Part shown: positions 28,012-36,626 of the stretch, in pieces
Position numbering within the stretch: the stretch's first letter is position 1
Layout: the number at the start of each line of letters is the position of its first letter
Assembly (NCBI RefSeq): GCF_002368415.1
Contig: NZ_AP018290.1
Span: forward strand, 3,361,614-3,425,613
Origin: Calothrix sp. NIES-4105
GTDB lineage: Bacteria > Cyanobacteriota > Cyanobacteriia > Cyanobacteriales > Nostocaceae
Length of the DNA stretch: 64,000 nt
Direction of reading: 5' to 3'
The notes under the pieces: generated by a model
Seen by the model: only the letters and a program-made list of their open reading frames with translations
Databases searched by the model: none
Told to the model about the DNA's origin: nothing
Position numbers and translations under genes: made by a program

Positions 28012-28488
28012 TTATTTATCTGGCGATTTTAACGCTTTATCAAGAACTTGACGCGCGTCAATAGCTTTCGCGCGCGCTTCTTGGTAGCGGAGATTTGCTT
28101 GAGCAAAGTTTTTCAGAACTTTAAACCCTTCCTTCAAACGAGTAATTTCCTCCTCACTTACCGACTCGTCAGTAAAAAGAACATCAACTGCTTTACGAAT
28201 TTCTAAAGCTTCAGAGCGCGACTCTTGAACTTTTAACTTTAGCGTTGCTAGGTTACTGAGAACCTGAACCGCTTGTGTTATAGCATCGTCACCAGCACTA
28301 TCAATGCTTGTTTCTTTTACTTCGATTAATTGTTGAGGCCCAAATCCTTCCTCTAGTTCGGTAGGTAATTCGCCTGAGTCCATGCGTTCCATCAACTGGT
28401 CCATTGCTTTATCACGGGCTTTAGCAGAATCTTTACCTGGAACATCGAAGATTATATGTGGGCTTTGAGCAAGAGTATACTTAACCAT
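28012..28488 (-). CDS. Conserved-looking helical protein of unknown function
   Basis: A 158-residue protein. The N-terminal 25 residues (YTLAQSPHIIFDVPGKDSAK) look like a short beta/loop region. The rest is strongly helical and charged, with two amphipathic stretches (VQVLSNLATLKLKVQESRSE; VLKNFAQANLRYQEARAKAI) likely to form a coiled coil. There is no signal peptide or membrane segment. I do not recognise the family; several cyanobacterial genomes seem to have short helical proteins of this style. The gene contains GCGCGC palindromes typical of resident DNA here and is divergent from the PrmA-like gene. Confidence 0.65.
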   Translation of the reverse strand: MVKYTLAQSPHIIFDVPGKDSAKARDKAMDQLMERMDSGELPTELEEGFGPQQLIEVKETSIDSAGDDAITQAVQVLSNLATLKLKVQESRSEALEIRKAVDVLFTDESVSEEEITRLKEGFKVLKNFAQANLRYQEARAKAIDARQVLDKALKSPDK

Positions 28489-28656
28489 AATCAGGAAGAT
28501 TAATTGCAGCTATTTTAAGCTGGAGTATCTCATTTTAACTCAAAACGTTGCAATAAAATAAAAGCATTGTTTTAAATCCCCCCCAACTCGCGCTCTCTGT
28601 GTGGGGGAGCAAACCGCGCGATAATCAAAAAGCTTGGTTTAAAAGGGTAAGATAAC

Positions 28657-29625
28657 ATGTCATGTATCGAATTAAGTTTATTATCAACCAGTGAAGCGGT
28701 TGACTGGGTTTGCACACTACTTGCATCGACTAACTACACAAGCGATATTAGTGTTAATAAATATACCCGTAATGACGAGAGTAGGCGCCAAAATAATTGG
28801 ACACATACGATTAATTTCTATTTACCCAACAACACCAAAGCAAACTCACGCATTCAAGAAATAGAAAATTTACTTTCACCTTTACATCGTACTGCATTAA
28901 CAAGCACACTCGAAGCATACGTAATTGCAGAAAAACCCAATAAACTAGATACAAAACACGAACCTATTCAAATTGGTGAAAGATTTGTTGTACTCAACTC
29001 TGATGCTGTTGACTTACCTAATATTTCAGAAAAAATAATTATTAAACTCAAAACAAGTTTAGCATTTGGTAGCGGTTTACACCCAGCAACAATATTAGCA
29101 ATTAAACTTCTCGAACGTCACGTAGCTAATAATATGAATATCCTTGACCTTGGTTCGGGTTCAGGTATTCTTAGCGTTGCTGCTGCAAAACTAGGAGCGA
29201 ACGTTTTAGCATTAGATAATGATAGCGTTGCCGTTGAAGCAACTCAAGACGCTATCGCGCGCAACGGTGTTACAGAAAAAGTACGAGTAATGCAAGCTAG
29301 TTTAGGACGCGGTAGCGAAATGGGAAATTGGATGGGTGGCGCCAACACTGGTAATGTATCTACTATTTCCCCAAATGGTAGCTTTGATTTAATTGTTGCC
29401 AATATCTTAGGACGAATACACACAACATTGGCGCCAGACTACCGACAAGTACTATATAAAGAGAATCAAAGCAGTTCAATATTAATTACATCTGGTTACG
29501 ATAAAGATTACGAACACTCAATAACAGAAGCACTCTCAACACAAGGGTTTGAACTAATAGACAGTGAGCGACTGGACGAGTGGGTCGCACTAACACATAT
29601 ATTAACGCCACGTGCGACTTTATAA
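28657..29625 (+). CDS. prmA: PrmA-like ribosomal protein L11 methyltransferase
   Basis: A 322-residue class I SAM-dependent methyltransferase. The L11-methyltransferase signature AFGSGLHPATILAIKLLE is followed by SAM motif I ILDLGSGSGILSVAAAKLGA, ALDNDSVAVEA and motif IV LIVANILGRIHTTLAP. These are diagnostic of PrmA, which trimethylates ribosomal protein L11 in the cytoplasm. A Gly/Asn-rich insertion (about residues 222-246) before motif IV is not usual. The N-terminal substrate-recognition domain (about 1-110) is divergent. A GNAT acetyltransferase follows 40 bp downstream on the same strand. Confidence 0.8.
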   Translation: MSCIELSLLSTSEAVDWVCTLLASTNYTSDISVNKYTRNDESRRQNNWTHTINFYLPNNTKANSRIQEIENLLSPLHRTALTSTLEAYVIAEKPNKLDTKHEPIQIGERFVVLNSDAVDLPNISEKIIIKLKTSLAFGSGLHPATILAIKLLERHVANNMNILDLGSGSGILSVAAAKLGANVLALDNDSVAVEATQDAIARNGVTEKVRVMQASLGRGSEMGNWMGGANTGNVSTISPNGSFDLIVANILGRIHTTLAPDYRQVLYKENQSSSILITSGYDKDYEHSITEALSTQGFELIDSERLDEWVALTHILTPRATL

Positions 29626-29665
29626 TCTGTATTAATCAATATTGTAAATCCGTCCTAATATCCTT

Positions 29666-30235
29666 ATGCCTAAAGAACTACCATTTATTACATGCGCGCG
29701 CATCATTATCCGCATGGCAACAAACGAGGATATACCCAAAATCCTAAATTACTTCACTGATAACAAAACCTACCTCACTCCTTACTACCCATCCTGGCAA
29801 GATGGGTTTTTCACGCTTGAATACTGGGAATTACAAATAGAAGTTAATTACCACGAATTTGCTAACGACCGTTCTTTGAGACTTTTTATCTTCCCCAAAA
29901 CCAACCCCAATAAGATTATCGGTACCCTCAATTTCAGTAATATCGTTCGAGGCGCCGCACAATACTGTAACGTTGGATATAGTTTGGCAGAAAGCGAACA
30001 AGGTTTTGGTTACATGACTGAAGCTATGCAAAACGCTATCGAGTACATGTTTCAAGAATTTAACATGCACCGCATTATAGCAAACTATATCCCTCACAAC
30101 CAACGCAGCGGTAACTTACTTAGGCGCCTAGGATTTGTCGTAGAAGGATACGCTAGAGATTACCTGATGATAAACGGCAAATGGGAAGACCATATATTAA
30201 CCAGCCTTATCAACCCCTACTGGAAATACAATTAG
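29666..30235 (+). CDS. GNAT acetyltransferase, RimJ/RimL type
   Basis: A 189-residue GNAT protein. The N-terminal strand ARIIIRMATNEDIPKILNYF, GYSLAESEQGFGYMTEAMQN (acetyl-CoA pyrophosphate loop region, Q-x-x-G-x-G/A variant) and the C-terminal RSGNLLRRLGFVVEGYARDY match ribosomal-protein or N-terminal alanine acetyltransferases of the RimJ type. It probably acetylates a protein N-terminus or a small amine. Its stop codon lies inside the first unit of a three-copy 66-bp repeat array. Confidence 0.85.
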   Translation: MPKELPFITCARIIIRMATNEDIPKILNYFTDNKTYLTPYYPSWQDGFFTLEYWELQIEVNYHEFANDRSLRLFIFPKTNPNKIIGTLNFSNIVRGAAQYCNVGYSLAESEQGFGYMTEAMQNAIEYMFQEFNMHRIIANYIPHNQRSGNLLRRLGFVVEGYARDYLMINGKWEDHILTSLINPYWKYN

Positions 30236-30426
30236 TACGGGCAGGTTTAGTTACATGTTGGTAAATGGTGTAATATTTCGGTTAACCCGAAACACAATTA
30301 GTACGGGCGGGTTTAGTTACATGTTGGTAAATGGTGTAATATTTCGGTTAACCCGAAACACAATTAGTACGGGCGGGTTTAGTTACATGTTGGTAAATGG
30401 TGTAATATTTCGGTTAACCCGCCCCT
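30231..30426. repeat. Three tandem copies of a 66-bp hairpin repeat
   Basis: Units start at 30231, 30297 and 30363 (ATTAGTACGGGCGGGTTTAG; the first has CAGG) and are otherwise nearly identical. Each has CGGGTT near its start and AACCCG at its end, able to pair. The array exactly fills the gap between two convergent genes: the forward stop TAG is inside unit 1, and the reverse stop is at the end of unit 3. The GTACGGGCGGGTT core is shared with the six-copy array at 49.0-49.5 kb. Confidence 0.85.
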
Positions 30427-31079
30427 AACAGCACAACTTGACTAATACTCCTATTTAACCAATTGTCATACCACTCATAAAAACTCAACGCTTCTTTCAC
30501 CTCTTCCACCGACTCGTACAAATTATCTTCAATATCTGGGTCGTCATGGAAAAAAGCAGCGCAATGACTAGTCAAAGGATATATACCACCTTCTCCAACT
30601 CGGTCATCAATCCAAATTTTACCCGATTGTGTACCTGTAATAACTAATCGAGCTTCTATACCGCATCCATACTCAGCGACAAGAAGACTACCTCGTACTA
30701 GCTTTGGGTCATAATAAGCATTAGGAGAATCTCCATTAGTATTTTGCAGCAAATCTAAATTATTCCATTCGCCATCAAAAGCAAACGGCAAAGATAAAAA
30801 GTCTGACCCAAGTAATTCTATCTTTGATAATTCCACATTATCTATACCGATTAATCCATAACCTGGTCCTGCACCACCATTTCCAACTTTTAATACAAAA
30901 TTCCGAAATTCATCTGGTAGTGTTACTTTATACTTGGCTTCTAAATTATTAACTTCGGTTTCGCTCAAGCAAGGGTTTAATTTATACTCGTGCGATTCCG
31001 AACCAAATACTTCAAAGCTTTTATCCAAACTTGTTAACTGACGAAGTTTATTTTTTAAATTTTCTATTTTATCACTCAT
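30414..31079 (-). CDS. SUKH (SMI1/KNR4) family protein
   Basis: A 221-residue protein. The SUKH core is seen at CLSETEVNNLEAKYKVTLPD and EFRNFVLKVGNGGAGPGYGL, followed by LLVAEYGCGIEARLVITG. SUKH proteins include many immunity proteins against contact-dependent or polymorphic toxins, but also orphan housekeeping members. No toxin gene lies next to it. The first 30 residues are a helical extension. It is convergent with the GNAT gene across a 66-bp repeat array. Function beyond family membership is unknown. Confidence 0.82.
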   Translation of the reverse strand: MSDKIENLKNKLRQLTSLDKSFEVFGSESHEYKLNPCLSETEVNNLEAKYKVTLPDEFRNFVLKVGNGGAGPGYGLIGIDNVELSKIELLGSDFLSLPFAFDGEWNNLDLLQNTNGDSPNAYYDPKLVRGSLLVAEYGCGIEARLVITGTQSGKIWIDDRVGEGGIYPLTSHCAAFFHDDPDIEDNLYESVEEVKEALSFYEWYDNWLNRSISQVVLLGAG

Positions 31080-31239
31080 AGGTCTACTTTTGATTACTCT
31101 CTAAAATATTTCACTGGTATATTCCAATTGGACTACCTGTTTATATGACTGTAATTTTAGATTTTAGATGCATAACCTAAAATTCTTTATCTGTACCACT
31201 AAAAACTAATTTGGTCAACCATTGGTTTTGTTAGGTAGG

Positions 31240-32730
31240 ATGAAAGCAGAACCAATATTTGCCTTATTCGTAATGACTTTGCCTTCTTCCGACCCTAACA
31301 CCTCTTTGCAAAACCCATTTCTGTCTCTGAATTACGAACCTGCTATACTCGCACTTGGTGATGATTACTATGACGAAGTAGAGGCAGCAGAATTTCCTCA
31401 ACTGATTCTACGATGGCGTAACGATGTGCTACTCGCGCGCTTGGGTTTAGATGCAGCAAATGTCAGTAACGAACATTTTATCGAGGCTTTCGGTAAATTT
31501 GAGGTGCATAAACCGAATTTAGCATTGCGGTATCACGGATATCAATTTGGTGAATACAATCCGCAATTAGGTGATGGTAGAGGTTTTTTGTATGCTCAAG
31601 TGCGCGCGAATGATGGTGTACTTTACGATTTTGGCACAAAAGGTTCGGGAAAAACACCTTACTCGCGCGGTGGTGATGGAATGTTAACTCTCAAAGGAGG
31701 GGTACGTGAAGTATTAGCTGCTGAGATGCTGCACCGAATGGGTGTCAACACATCGCGCTGTTTGAGTATGATTGAAACAGGTTTAGATTTATGGCGTGGT
31801 GATGAACCATCACCAACTCGTTCTTCAGTGATGGTACGCTTTAGCAAATCACACATTCGCTTTGGAACTTTTGAAAGATTGAATTATATCAAGCGTCCAG
31901 ATTTAATCGGCAAGTTATTAAATCATGTTATCGATATATACTATTCGCATCTTAGTTCAGAGCAAGACAAATACGCCCTTTTCTATAGTGAGCTAGTCCA
32001 AAGAGTTGCAGTCCTTGTAGCACAGTGGATGGCAGCAGGTTTCTGTCATGCAGTTTTAAACACTGATAATATGTCAGTAACTGGTGAGAGTTTTGACTAT
32101 GGCCCCTATGCATTTATCCCTAGATTTGACCCGCAATTTACTGCTGCTTACTTCGATTATTATGGACGCTACAGCTATTCCAATCAACCAGGTATTTGCA
32201 AGCTGAACCTTGAATTGTTACAAAAACCACTTGCTGCTGTAATTCCTACGGTTGACATGGAAACAGGATTATCAAAATTTGAAGACTATTATCACGCCCA
32301 ATACCGCGCGTTAATGTTAAAGAAATTAGGATTTGATAATTTAGAACCAGGTGATGCTGAGTACGAAGAACTGTTAAAAGCAACGCTGCGGTTTCTAAAT
32401 AATTATCCAGTTAGCTACCATCACTTTTTCAGCGACCTTGCTACTACCTTCTCATCCAAATGGCGTGATGATGCTAGCTTGATATTAAGCGGTTCAGAGA
32501 TTGCTCAATCACTAGGAGCATCAGAATTATTTTTGCACTGGTCTGGCTTGTACCATAAAATCTTAACGAATATGGCGCCCTCCCTGGTCGAGAAAGTCGG
32601 TCAAACTCTCATTCAAGCTAACCCTAAAACTGTAATTCTTCGCCCCGTAATAGAATCAGTGTGGGAACCCATAGCGCAAGAAGATAACTGGGAACCTTTT
32701 TACAATTTGCTAAAAGAAATACAAAGTTAG
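31240..32730 (+). CDS. selO: SelO / YdiU protein AMPylase
   Basis: About 496 residues from ATG 31240; ATG 31273 is an equally plausible start and TTG 31222 a less likely one. SelO landmarks are [20 protein letters not shown], the glycine-rich [37 protein letters not shown] and the metal-binding/catalytic VLNTDNMS...DYGP. SelO is a pseudokinase-fold enzyme that transfers AMP from ATP to Ser/Thr/Tyr of target proteins, linked to redox stress. This copy is close to the usual length but has no C-terminal CxxC or selenocysteine context that I can see. GTGCTGAGT repeats follow its stop directly. Confidence 0.9.
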   Translation: MKAEPIFALFVMTLPSSDPNTSLQNPFLSLNYEPAILALGDDYYDEVEAAEFPQLILRWRNDVLLARLGLDAANVSNEHFIEAFGKFEVHKPNLALRYHGYQFGEYNPQLGDGRGFLYAQVRANDGVLYDFGTKGSGKTPYSRGGDGMLTLKGGVREVLAAEMLHRMGVNTSRCLSMIETGLDLWRGDEPSPTRSSVMVRFSKSHIRFGTFERLNYIKRPDLIGKLLNHVIDIYYSHLSSEQDKYALFYSELVQRVAVLVAQWMAAGFCHAVLNTDNMSVTGESFDYGPYAFIPRFDPQFTAAYFDYYGRYSYSNQPGICKLNLELLQKPLAAVIPTVDMETGLSKFEDYYHAQYRALMLKKLGFDNLEPGDAEYEELLKATLRFLNNYPVSYHHFFSDLATTFSSKWRDDASLILSGSEIAQSLGASELFLHWSGLYHKILTNMAPSLVEKVGQTLIQANPKTVILRPVIESVWEPIAQEDNWEPFYNLLKEIQS

Positions 32731-32734
32731 AGTT

Positions 32735-32806
32735 GAAAGTGCTGAGTGCTGAGTGCTGAGTGTTGCTTCAGAATACTCGGCACTCAGCACTCATTACTCA
32801 TTACTA
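32735..32806. repeat. Short tandem GTGCTGAGT repeats (inverted pair)
   Basis: AGTGCTGAGTGCTGAGTG (about 32738-32762) and the complementary CGGCACTCAGCACTCATTAC (about 32778-32797) form a hairpin between two convergent genes. It could serve as a terminator for both. Confidence 0.75.
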
Positions 32807-32808
32807 AT

Positions 32809-33216
32809 TTAATACCAGTCGCATTCGCTTGTCGTAAATGGTTGATATACATTTGCGACAATGTGTTTCTGACCTTTGAACTCTCTACCGTAAAAACCAT
32901 CATCAAAACCGCGCGCGAATTCTCCACCTGCGGTACGCTCTTTATATGAGTTCCCTTTTTTCGCACTTTCGCGTCCTTGACGATAACCGTCGGAATAAGC
33001 GCGCGGATGATATGCAGGGTCTTGGTTTACAAACCAGCGCGTAAGGGGGTAGCAGTATCTCGTTGGATATGGTCTACCATAAAAATTACCGTAGTAACCA
33101 CCATAATAACCACCGTGGTAAGGTTTACGATAACGATGTGCTTGCGCTGGCTCGTTACCAAGTAAAAATACTGATGCTGTTGCTAAAGATAATAAGACCG
33201 GAATAATCTTTTTCAT
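32809..33216 (-). CDS. Secreted Tyr/Gly-rich small protein
   Basis: A 135-residue protein with a clear signal peptide (MKKIIPVLLSLATASVFLLG, cleavage near AQA). A Tyr/Gly/His-rich stretch follows (YHGGYYGGYYGNFYGRPY), then a charged region with DGYRQGRESAKKG and GGEFARGFDDGFYGREFKGQ, two similar D-G-F/Y-x-x-G motifs. It is likely exported to the periplasm or cell surface. The composition resembles small structural or envelope-associated proteins, but no function can be assigned. It is convergent with selO. Confidence 0.75.
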   Translation of the reverse strand: MKKIIPVLLSLATASVFLLGNEPAQAHRYRKPYHGGYYGGYYGNFYGRPYPTRYCYPLTRWFVNQDPAYHPRAYSDGYRQGRESAKKGNSYKERTAGGEFARGFDDGFYGREFKGQKHIVANVYQPFTTSECDWY

Positions 33217-33319
33217 ATCTTGACGACCCCCTTCAAGCCAGGGAACTCTAGATATTTCTAAGTTATTACTCTTGAGTTATATACACATCACCTAATTGGA
33301 TGATTTTAATACAAGTTTA

Positions 33320-34129
33320 TTAGGTGGATGGGTGGTAAAGTTTGGTGAAGTTGTGGTTTGCATCAATTTCTATAACTGAGTTTACATATTGCGGTGATGT
33401 TATTAGCGGTTTAATAAACAGTTCGGGATGTAACGCGCGCCAAAAATAATTTACAAATTCTTCAATTTGTATATCGGTCATTCCTGGTCTACCGCTTGCG
33501 ATCATTTGGTGTTCAGCTTGTTTACGCCATTGAACTGAGTAACGGTAGTCTTGGGGACATAACACGATTAAACTATCTAACCGTTCCCACAATGGTAGAT
33601 AATTTACTAGTTGTTGGTTTATATCACGTGCGAATGCTTTATCTGCGGCGTTAATTATCGGTGGTATTGGAACATCAAATATAATTGGGTCAATTGGACG
33701 GGCGCCTACAAACCAACCTTCAAATAGTAATATATCTATATTCGTAAATATATCAGGTGTTGTTCTATCACCTGCACCACTATGAAGTGATTTATCGAAG
33801 CGTGGAATGCTAATTGGATTTTGACGAGTTAGCACCGCATTTAGAACATTTAAACCTAAGTCAATATCGTGAGTTCCGGGTGGACCACGCCAAATTAAGC
33901 GAGGGTCTTGCTGTTGTAGTGCCAAGCGCTCACTATAGGTTTTATATAAATCATCAAGCGATAAGGTAACTGTAGAATACCCCATTTGCTCAAGAATTGA
34001 AATTAAATTAAGTGCCAAGGTCGTTTTACCTGTTCCTTGTCCACCTAAGATGCCTTGAATAATAGGACGACCAGTATAGGAGCGCAGTTGAGCAATTTGT
34101 ACTGCTAATTCTTCGTGGATACTCATCAA
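33320..34129 (-). CDS. D-glycerate 3-kinase (cyanobacterial/plant type)
   Basis: A 269-residue P-loop kinase: Walker A GILGGQGTGKTTLALNL, LSLDDLYKTYSERLAL, RGPPGTHDIDLGL, the IPRFDKSLHSGAGDR substrate loop and ILLFEGWFVGARP. These are hallmarks of GLYK, which phosphorylates glycerate to 3-phosphoglycerate as the last step of photorespiration. At 269 residues it is shorter than cyanobacterial GLYK proteins I recall, which carry an additional N-terminal region. The Ycf20 gene lies 2 bp upstream on the same strand, suggesting translational coupling. Confidence 0.87.
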   Translation of the reverse strand: MMSIHEELAVQIAQLRSYTGRPIIQGILGGQGTGKTTLALNLISILEQMGYSTVTLSLDDLYKTYSERLALQQQDPRLIWRGPPGTHDIDLGLNVLNAVLTRQNPISIPRFDKSLHSGAGDRTTPDIFTNIDILLFEGWFVGARPIDPIIFDVPIPPIINAADKAFARDINQQLVNYLPLWERLDSLIVLCPQDYRYSVQWRKQAEHQMIASGRPGMTDIQIEEFVNYFWRALHPELFIKPLITSPQYVNSVIEIDANHNFTKLYHPST

Positions 34130-34131
34130 CT

Positions 34132-34461
34132 CTAGGAACCTAACTTAAATGCTTCTATAAACAAACTATAAGTCAAACCAATCTTGAAGATATTTAGTAC
34201 TTCTATCCAAAATGTATCAACATCCCTAGGGCGCCGATAAAATAATCGACTAACTAGCTCAACTGCTAAAACAATAAGCGCTGCTACATAAATATCCAGT
34301 TCTGCTCTTTGTCCTGCGCTCGTCGAAATAGCCGTTCCGATAAAAATCCCTAGTAGAAAGCTGATAATTATTACTGAAGTGCGGCGCCAAGGATTAGACA
34401 ACCATTGCCTAGACCGTACCGTAATAGCACTTACCAAATTATTTAGTCGTGTATTTTGCAT
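34132..34461 (-). CDS. ycf20: Ycf20-like protein (DUF565)
   Basis: A 109-residue membrane protein. The N-terminal RLNNLVSAITVRSRQWLSNP, WRRTSVIIISFLLGIFIGTA, ISTSAGQRAELDIYVAALIV and EVLNIFKIGLTYSLFIEAFK are the conserved blocks of Ycf20, found in cyanobacteria and plastids. Three hydrophobic segments are visible. In plants and algae it has been linked to non-photochemical quenching and thylakoid function; the cyanobacterial role is not settled. It overlaps no gene and sits 2 bp before the D-glycerate 3-kinase start. Confidence 0.85.
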   Translation of the reverse strand: MQNTRLNNLVSAITVRSRQWLSNPWRRTSVIIISFLLGIFIGTAISTSAGQRAELDIYVAALIVLAVELVSRLFYRRPRDVDTFWIEVLNIFKIGLTYSLFIEAFKLGS

Positions 34462-34808
34462 ACCTTATGTGTACTATAGATATTTTGCAAAAATCAAATT
34501 ATCATTAAAGTTTAAGCCACCCTACGAGATGGTTTGATCATTTCTACCTGTCTTAATATTTTCTTAACTTATTCGTACTATATAAGGGGTCATTCCCCCT
34601 ATTCATTTTCTTAGAAAGTAAGATAATATACTTGCTCGAAAAAGGAATGTGATAGTCCTGCCTGTAAAAACTTGCAATTGTCGCTTTATCAACTATGGCG
34701 ATCAAAGCATTATTATGGCGCCCCTACTAAGACTTAGCTAATCAAAAAGATACACATTTATAACCCATTGTCAACTAGTAAAAATATTTATTCTCCAAAT
34801 TTATTGAT
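34462..34808. other. Divergent intergenic region
   Basis: This stretch separates the reverse ycf20 gene from the forward lipoprotein gene and should carry both promoters. It contains the inverted repeat AGGGGTCATTCCCCCT at 34585-34600. A near-identical copy lies at 41930-41945 upstream of the first subtilase gene. No gene is visible. Confidence 0.45.
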
Positions 34809-35366
34809 ATGATGTCGAAATATCGTCAAACCCTGCTAGTAGCTAGTAGCTTGGGTATATTAGGATTATTCGCAGGATGCTACCAAGTAAGCGTTTCGTT
34901 TGAGCCATCAGAAACCGAGGTGGCATCAACATCAGTTCAAATTCCTTCAAAGCAAGATACTCCATCTAATGTATCTTTAAATACAGTATCAACAAATTTA
35001 ACTTCTCAACCACTAACTTATAGCTCAGTCAAAGCTAACAAAAATATTGGTGTTGGAACGTTACGTCTAAGCAACCAAACTAACCAACCCGTGCGTCTAG
35101 CTTTACTAGAAAGAAGCAAGCAAAAACCAGAGACATCGCAAGCGCATATTCCAGCGCACTGGGACTTTGCACCTCAAGAGGGAAGCTCGAAAGGGTTAGT
35201 TTTATCGCTCCCCAATGGTAAATTGCTCTTAGCAAAGGGAGATGTTGTGGTTGCCTTTGCCCAAGATGGTTCGCGTCGATATTGGGGACCGTATGTAGTT
35301 GGCGAAAGCCCTTTCCCTGTCTGGAATTCCCAGCAGAAAGAGTGGTGGTTGATTTTAAACAAGTAA
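34809..35366 (+). CDS. Putative lipoprotein
   Basis: A 185-residue protein with a lipoprotein signal: a basic start (MMSKYRQ), hydrophobic core (TLLVASSLGILG) and lipobox LFAGC with Cys near residue 23. A Ser/Thr-rich linker (about 30-75) leads to a beta-rich domain (LRLSNQTNQPVRLALLE...HWDFAPQEGSSKGLVLSL), which looks like an immunoglobulin-like or small surface domain. It would be anchored to a membrane, facing the periplasm. I do not recognise a named family. An inverted repeat follows the stop. Confidence 0.75.
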   Translation: MMSKYRQTLLVASSLGILGLFAGCYQVSVSFEPSETEVASTSVQIPSKQDTPSNVSLNTVSTNLTSQPLTYSSVKANKNIGVGTLRLSNQTNQPVRLALLERSKQKPETSQAHIPAHWDFAPQEGSSKGLVLSLPNGKLLLAKGDVVVAFAQDGSRRYWGPYVVGESPFPVWNSQQKEWWLILNK

Positions 35367-35763
35367 GTTTCACTCTGGTTTAAGATTCCCGACTTCTTAA
35401 ATCGGGAATCTGTCCAACCTTGTATTCTAAAATACTTGCTATTCTCAAGATAATCAGGTAGCATTATTAACATATATAAGCGCAAAGAAGCCTGGTTTCT
35501 AGGATTTGCATTTAGAAGCACTCTTAATTGTTGGTGAGATTCTCTTTTTCTTTTCTTAGTGTCTACCCTATGGGGAATCCTCTCTTAATTTTCTCATGCA
35601 ATTCTTCAAAATAAGAATTATCATAACTTTTCCTTAGATTGGTCTGGTCTGACATTAACTTGTTATGGCTACATTCAACCTTTGATATATGGTCTTTATT
35701 TCTTAAACCTTATATAAAAGAAGGCTATTCAAAAAAGCAGAAGCAATTTACATAAAATAAAAT
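35367..35763. other. Intergenic region upstream of the exosortase gene
   Basis: Besides the hairpin at 35383-35411, this AT-rich gap holds no gene that I can support. It probably includes the exosortase promoter. Confidence 0.4.
35383..35411 (+). terminator. Inverted repeat after the lipoprotein gene
   Basis: AGATTCCCGA pairs with TCGGGAATCT around a 9-base loop, 17 bases after the stop. No T-run follows, so termination is uncertain. It belongs to a hairpin family also seen at 56653-56685 and, diverged, at 41753. Confidence 0.45.
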
Positions 35764-36606
35764 ATGAAAGCTAGTCGAGCAAATGCTATCGAATCACTCA
35801 AAAATCCTCAGTACTGGCTATTAGCAATTGCGGCCGGTTTAATTAGCATCCATCTCACTCTGACTTGGAAAGCTGACAATTCTGATTTTTTAGGCAACAG
35901 CTTTTTATTTTGGTTAGCAGTGTCTACTCTAGTGTGGGATAAACGCCATAAGTTAAATTTAGAAAGTGGAATTTTTGCCAGCTTATTAGGTATCTCAATG
36001 ATTGGGATACTACTTATAAAAAGTGCATCTATGACAAGTTTTGGTGGTTTTTTATACATCAGCCCAGTAATTTTTGCCCTTGGTCTTGCCTTGCTAGCTT
36101 CTGGCTTTCAGGGGTTAAAGCAATATAAAGGCGAACTTATATCACTATTTTTTCTTGGTATACCTAAATTAATACCGTCATCACTGATAAATACATCTCC
36201 ACTTACTGCCAAAGCATCTGCTTTTATTCTTTGGTACACAGGTTTTAAAGTTACTAGAGATGGGGTGAATATTTATCTACCAAAAGGGAGTGTAGAAGTA
36301 GCTAGTGGCTGCTCTGGGATAGAGCAAATTTTCCAAATGCTAGGTTTAGGAATACTTTTTATCTTAATGTTTTCTTTAAGTCAAAAGGCAAAAATTGTTG
36401 TCCCAATAGTAGCTGCTACTTTAGGATTTCTTGTTAATGCTGGACGGGTTTCCTTGATGGCTGTGATAGTAGAAACAGGAGATAAGCAAGCTTTTAAGTA
36501 CTGGCATGATGGGGATGGGTCGTTAGTTTTTTCTCTGATTTCTGTTTTCCTTTTTGGGTTCTTTTGCTGGTTTTTAATTCGAGAAAATATTCCAAATCAT
36601 CAATAG
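35764..36606 (+). CDS. Cyanoexosortase A-like transpeptidase
   Basis: A 280-residue polytopic membrane protein with about eight hydrophobic segments. The exosortase catalytic triad is visible: Cys183 in VASGCSGIEQ, Arg228 in NAGRVS and His248 in YWHDGDGS. Exosortases cut the C-terminal PEP-CTERM-type sorting tag of surface proteins in the plasma membrane, in step with polysaccharide export. A partner gene follows 20 bp downstream and an HpsJ-like gene lies 10 kb to the left. I saw no substrate with a sorting tag in this window. Family placement in subgroup A is based on the downstream partner and overall similarity. Confidence 0.85.
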   Translation: MKASRANAIESLKNPQYWLLAIAAGLISIHLTLTWKADNSDFLGNSFLFWLAVSTLVWDKRHKLNLESGIFASLLGISMIGILLIKSASMTSFGGFLYISPVIFALGLALLASGFQGLKQYKGELISLFFLGIPKLIPSSLINTSPLTAKASAFILWYTGFKVTRDGVNIYLPKGSVEVASGCSGIEQIFQMLGLGILFILMFSLSQKAKIVVPIVAATLGFLVNAGRVSLMAVIVETGDKQAFKYWHDGDGSLVFSLISVFLFGFFCWFLIRENIPNHQ

Positions 36607-36626
36607 CATAAGTTTTTCAATACCGA

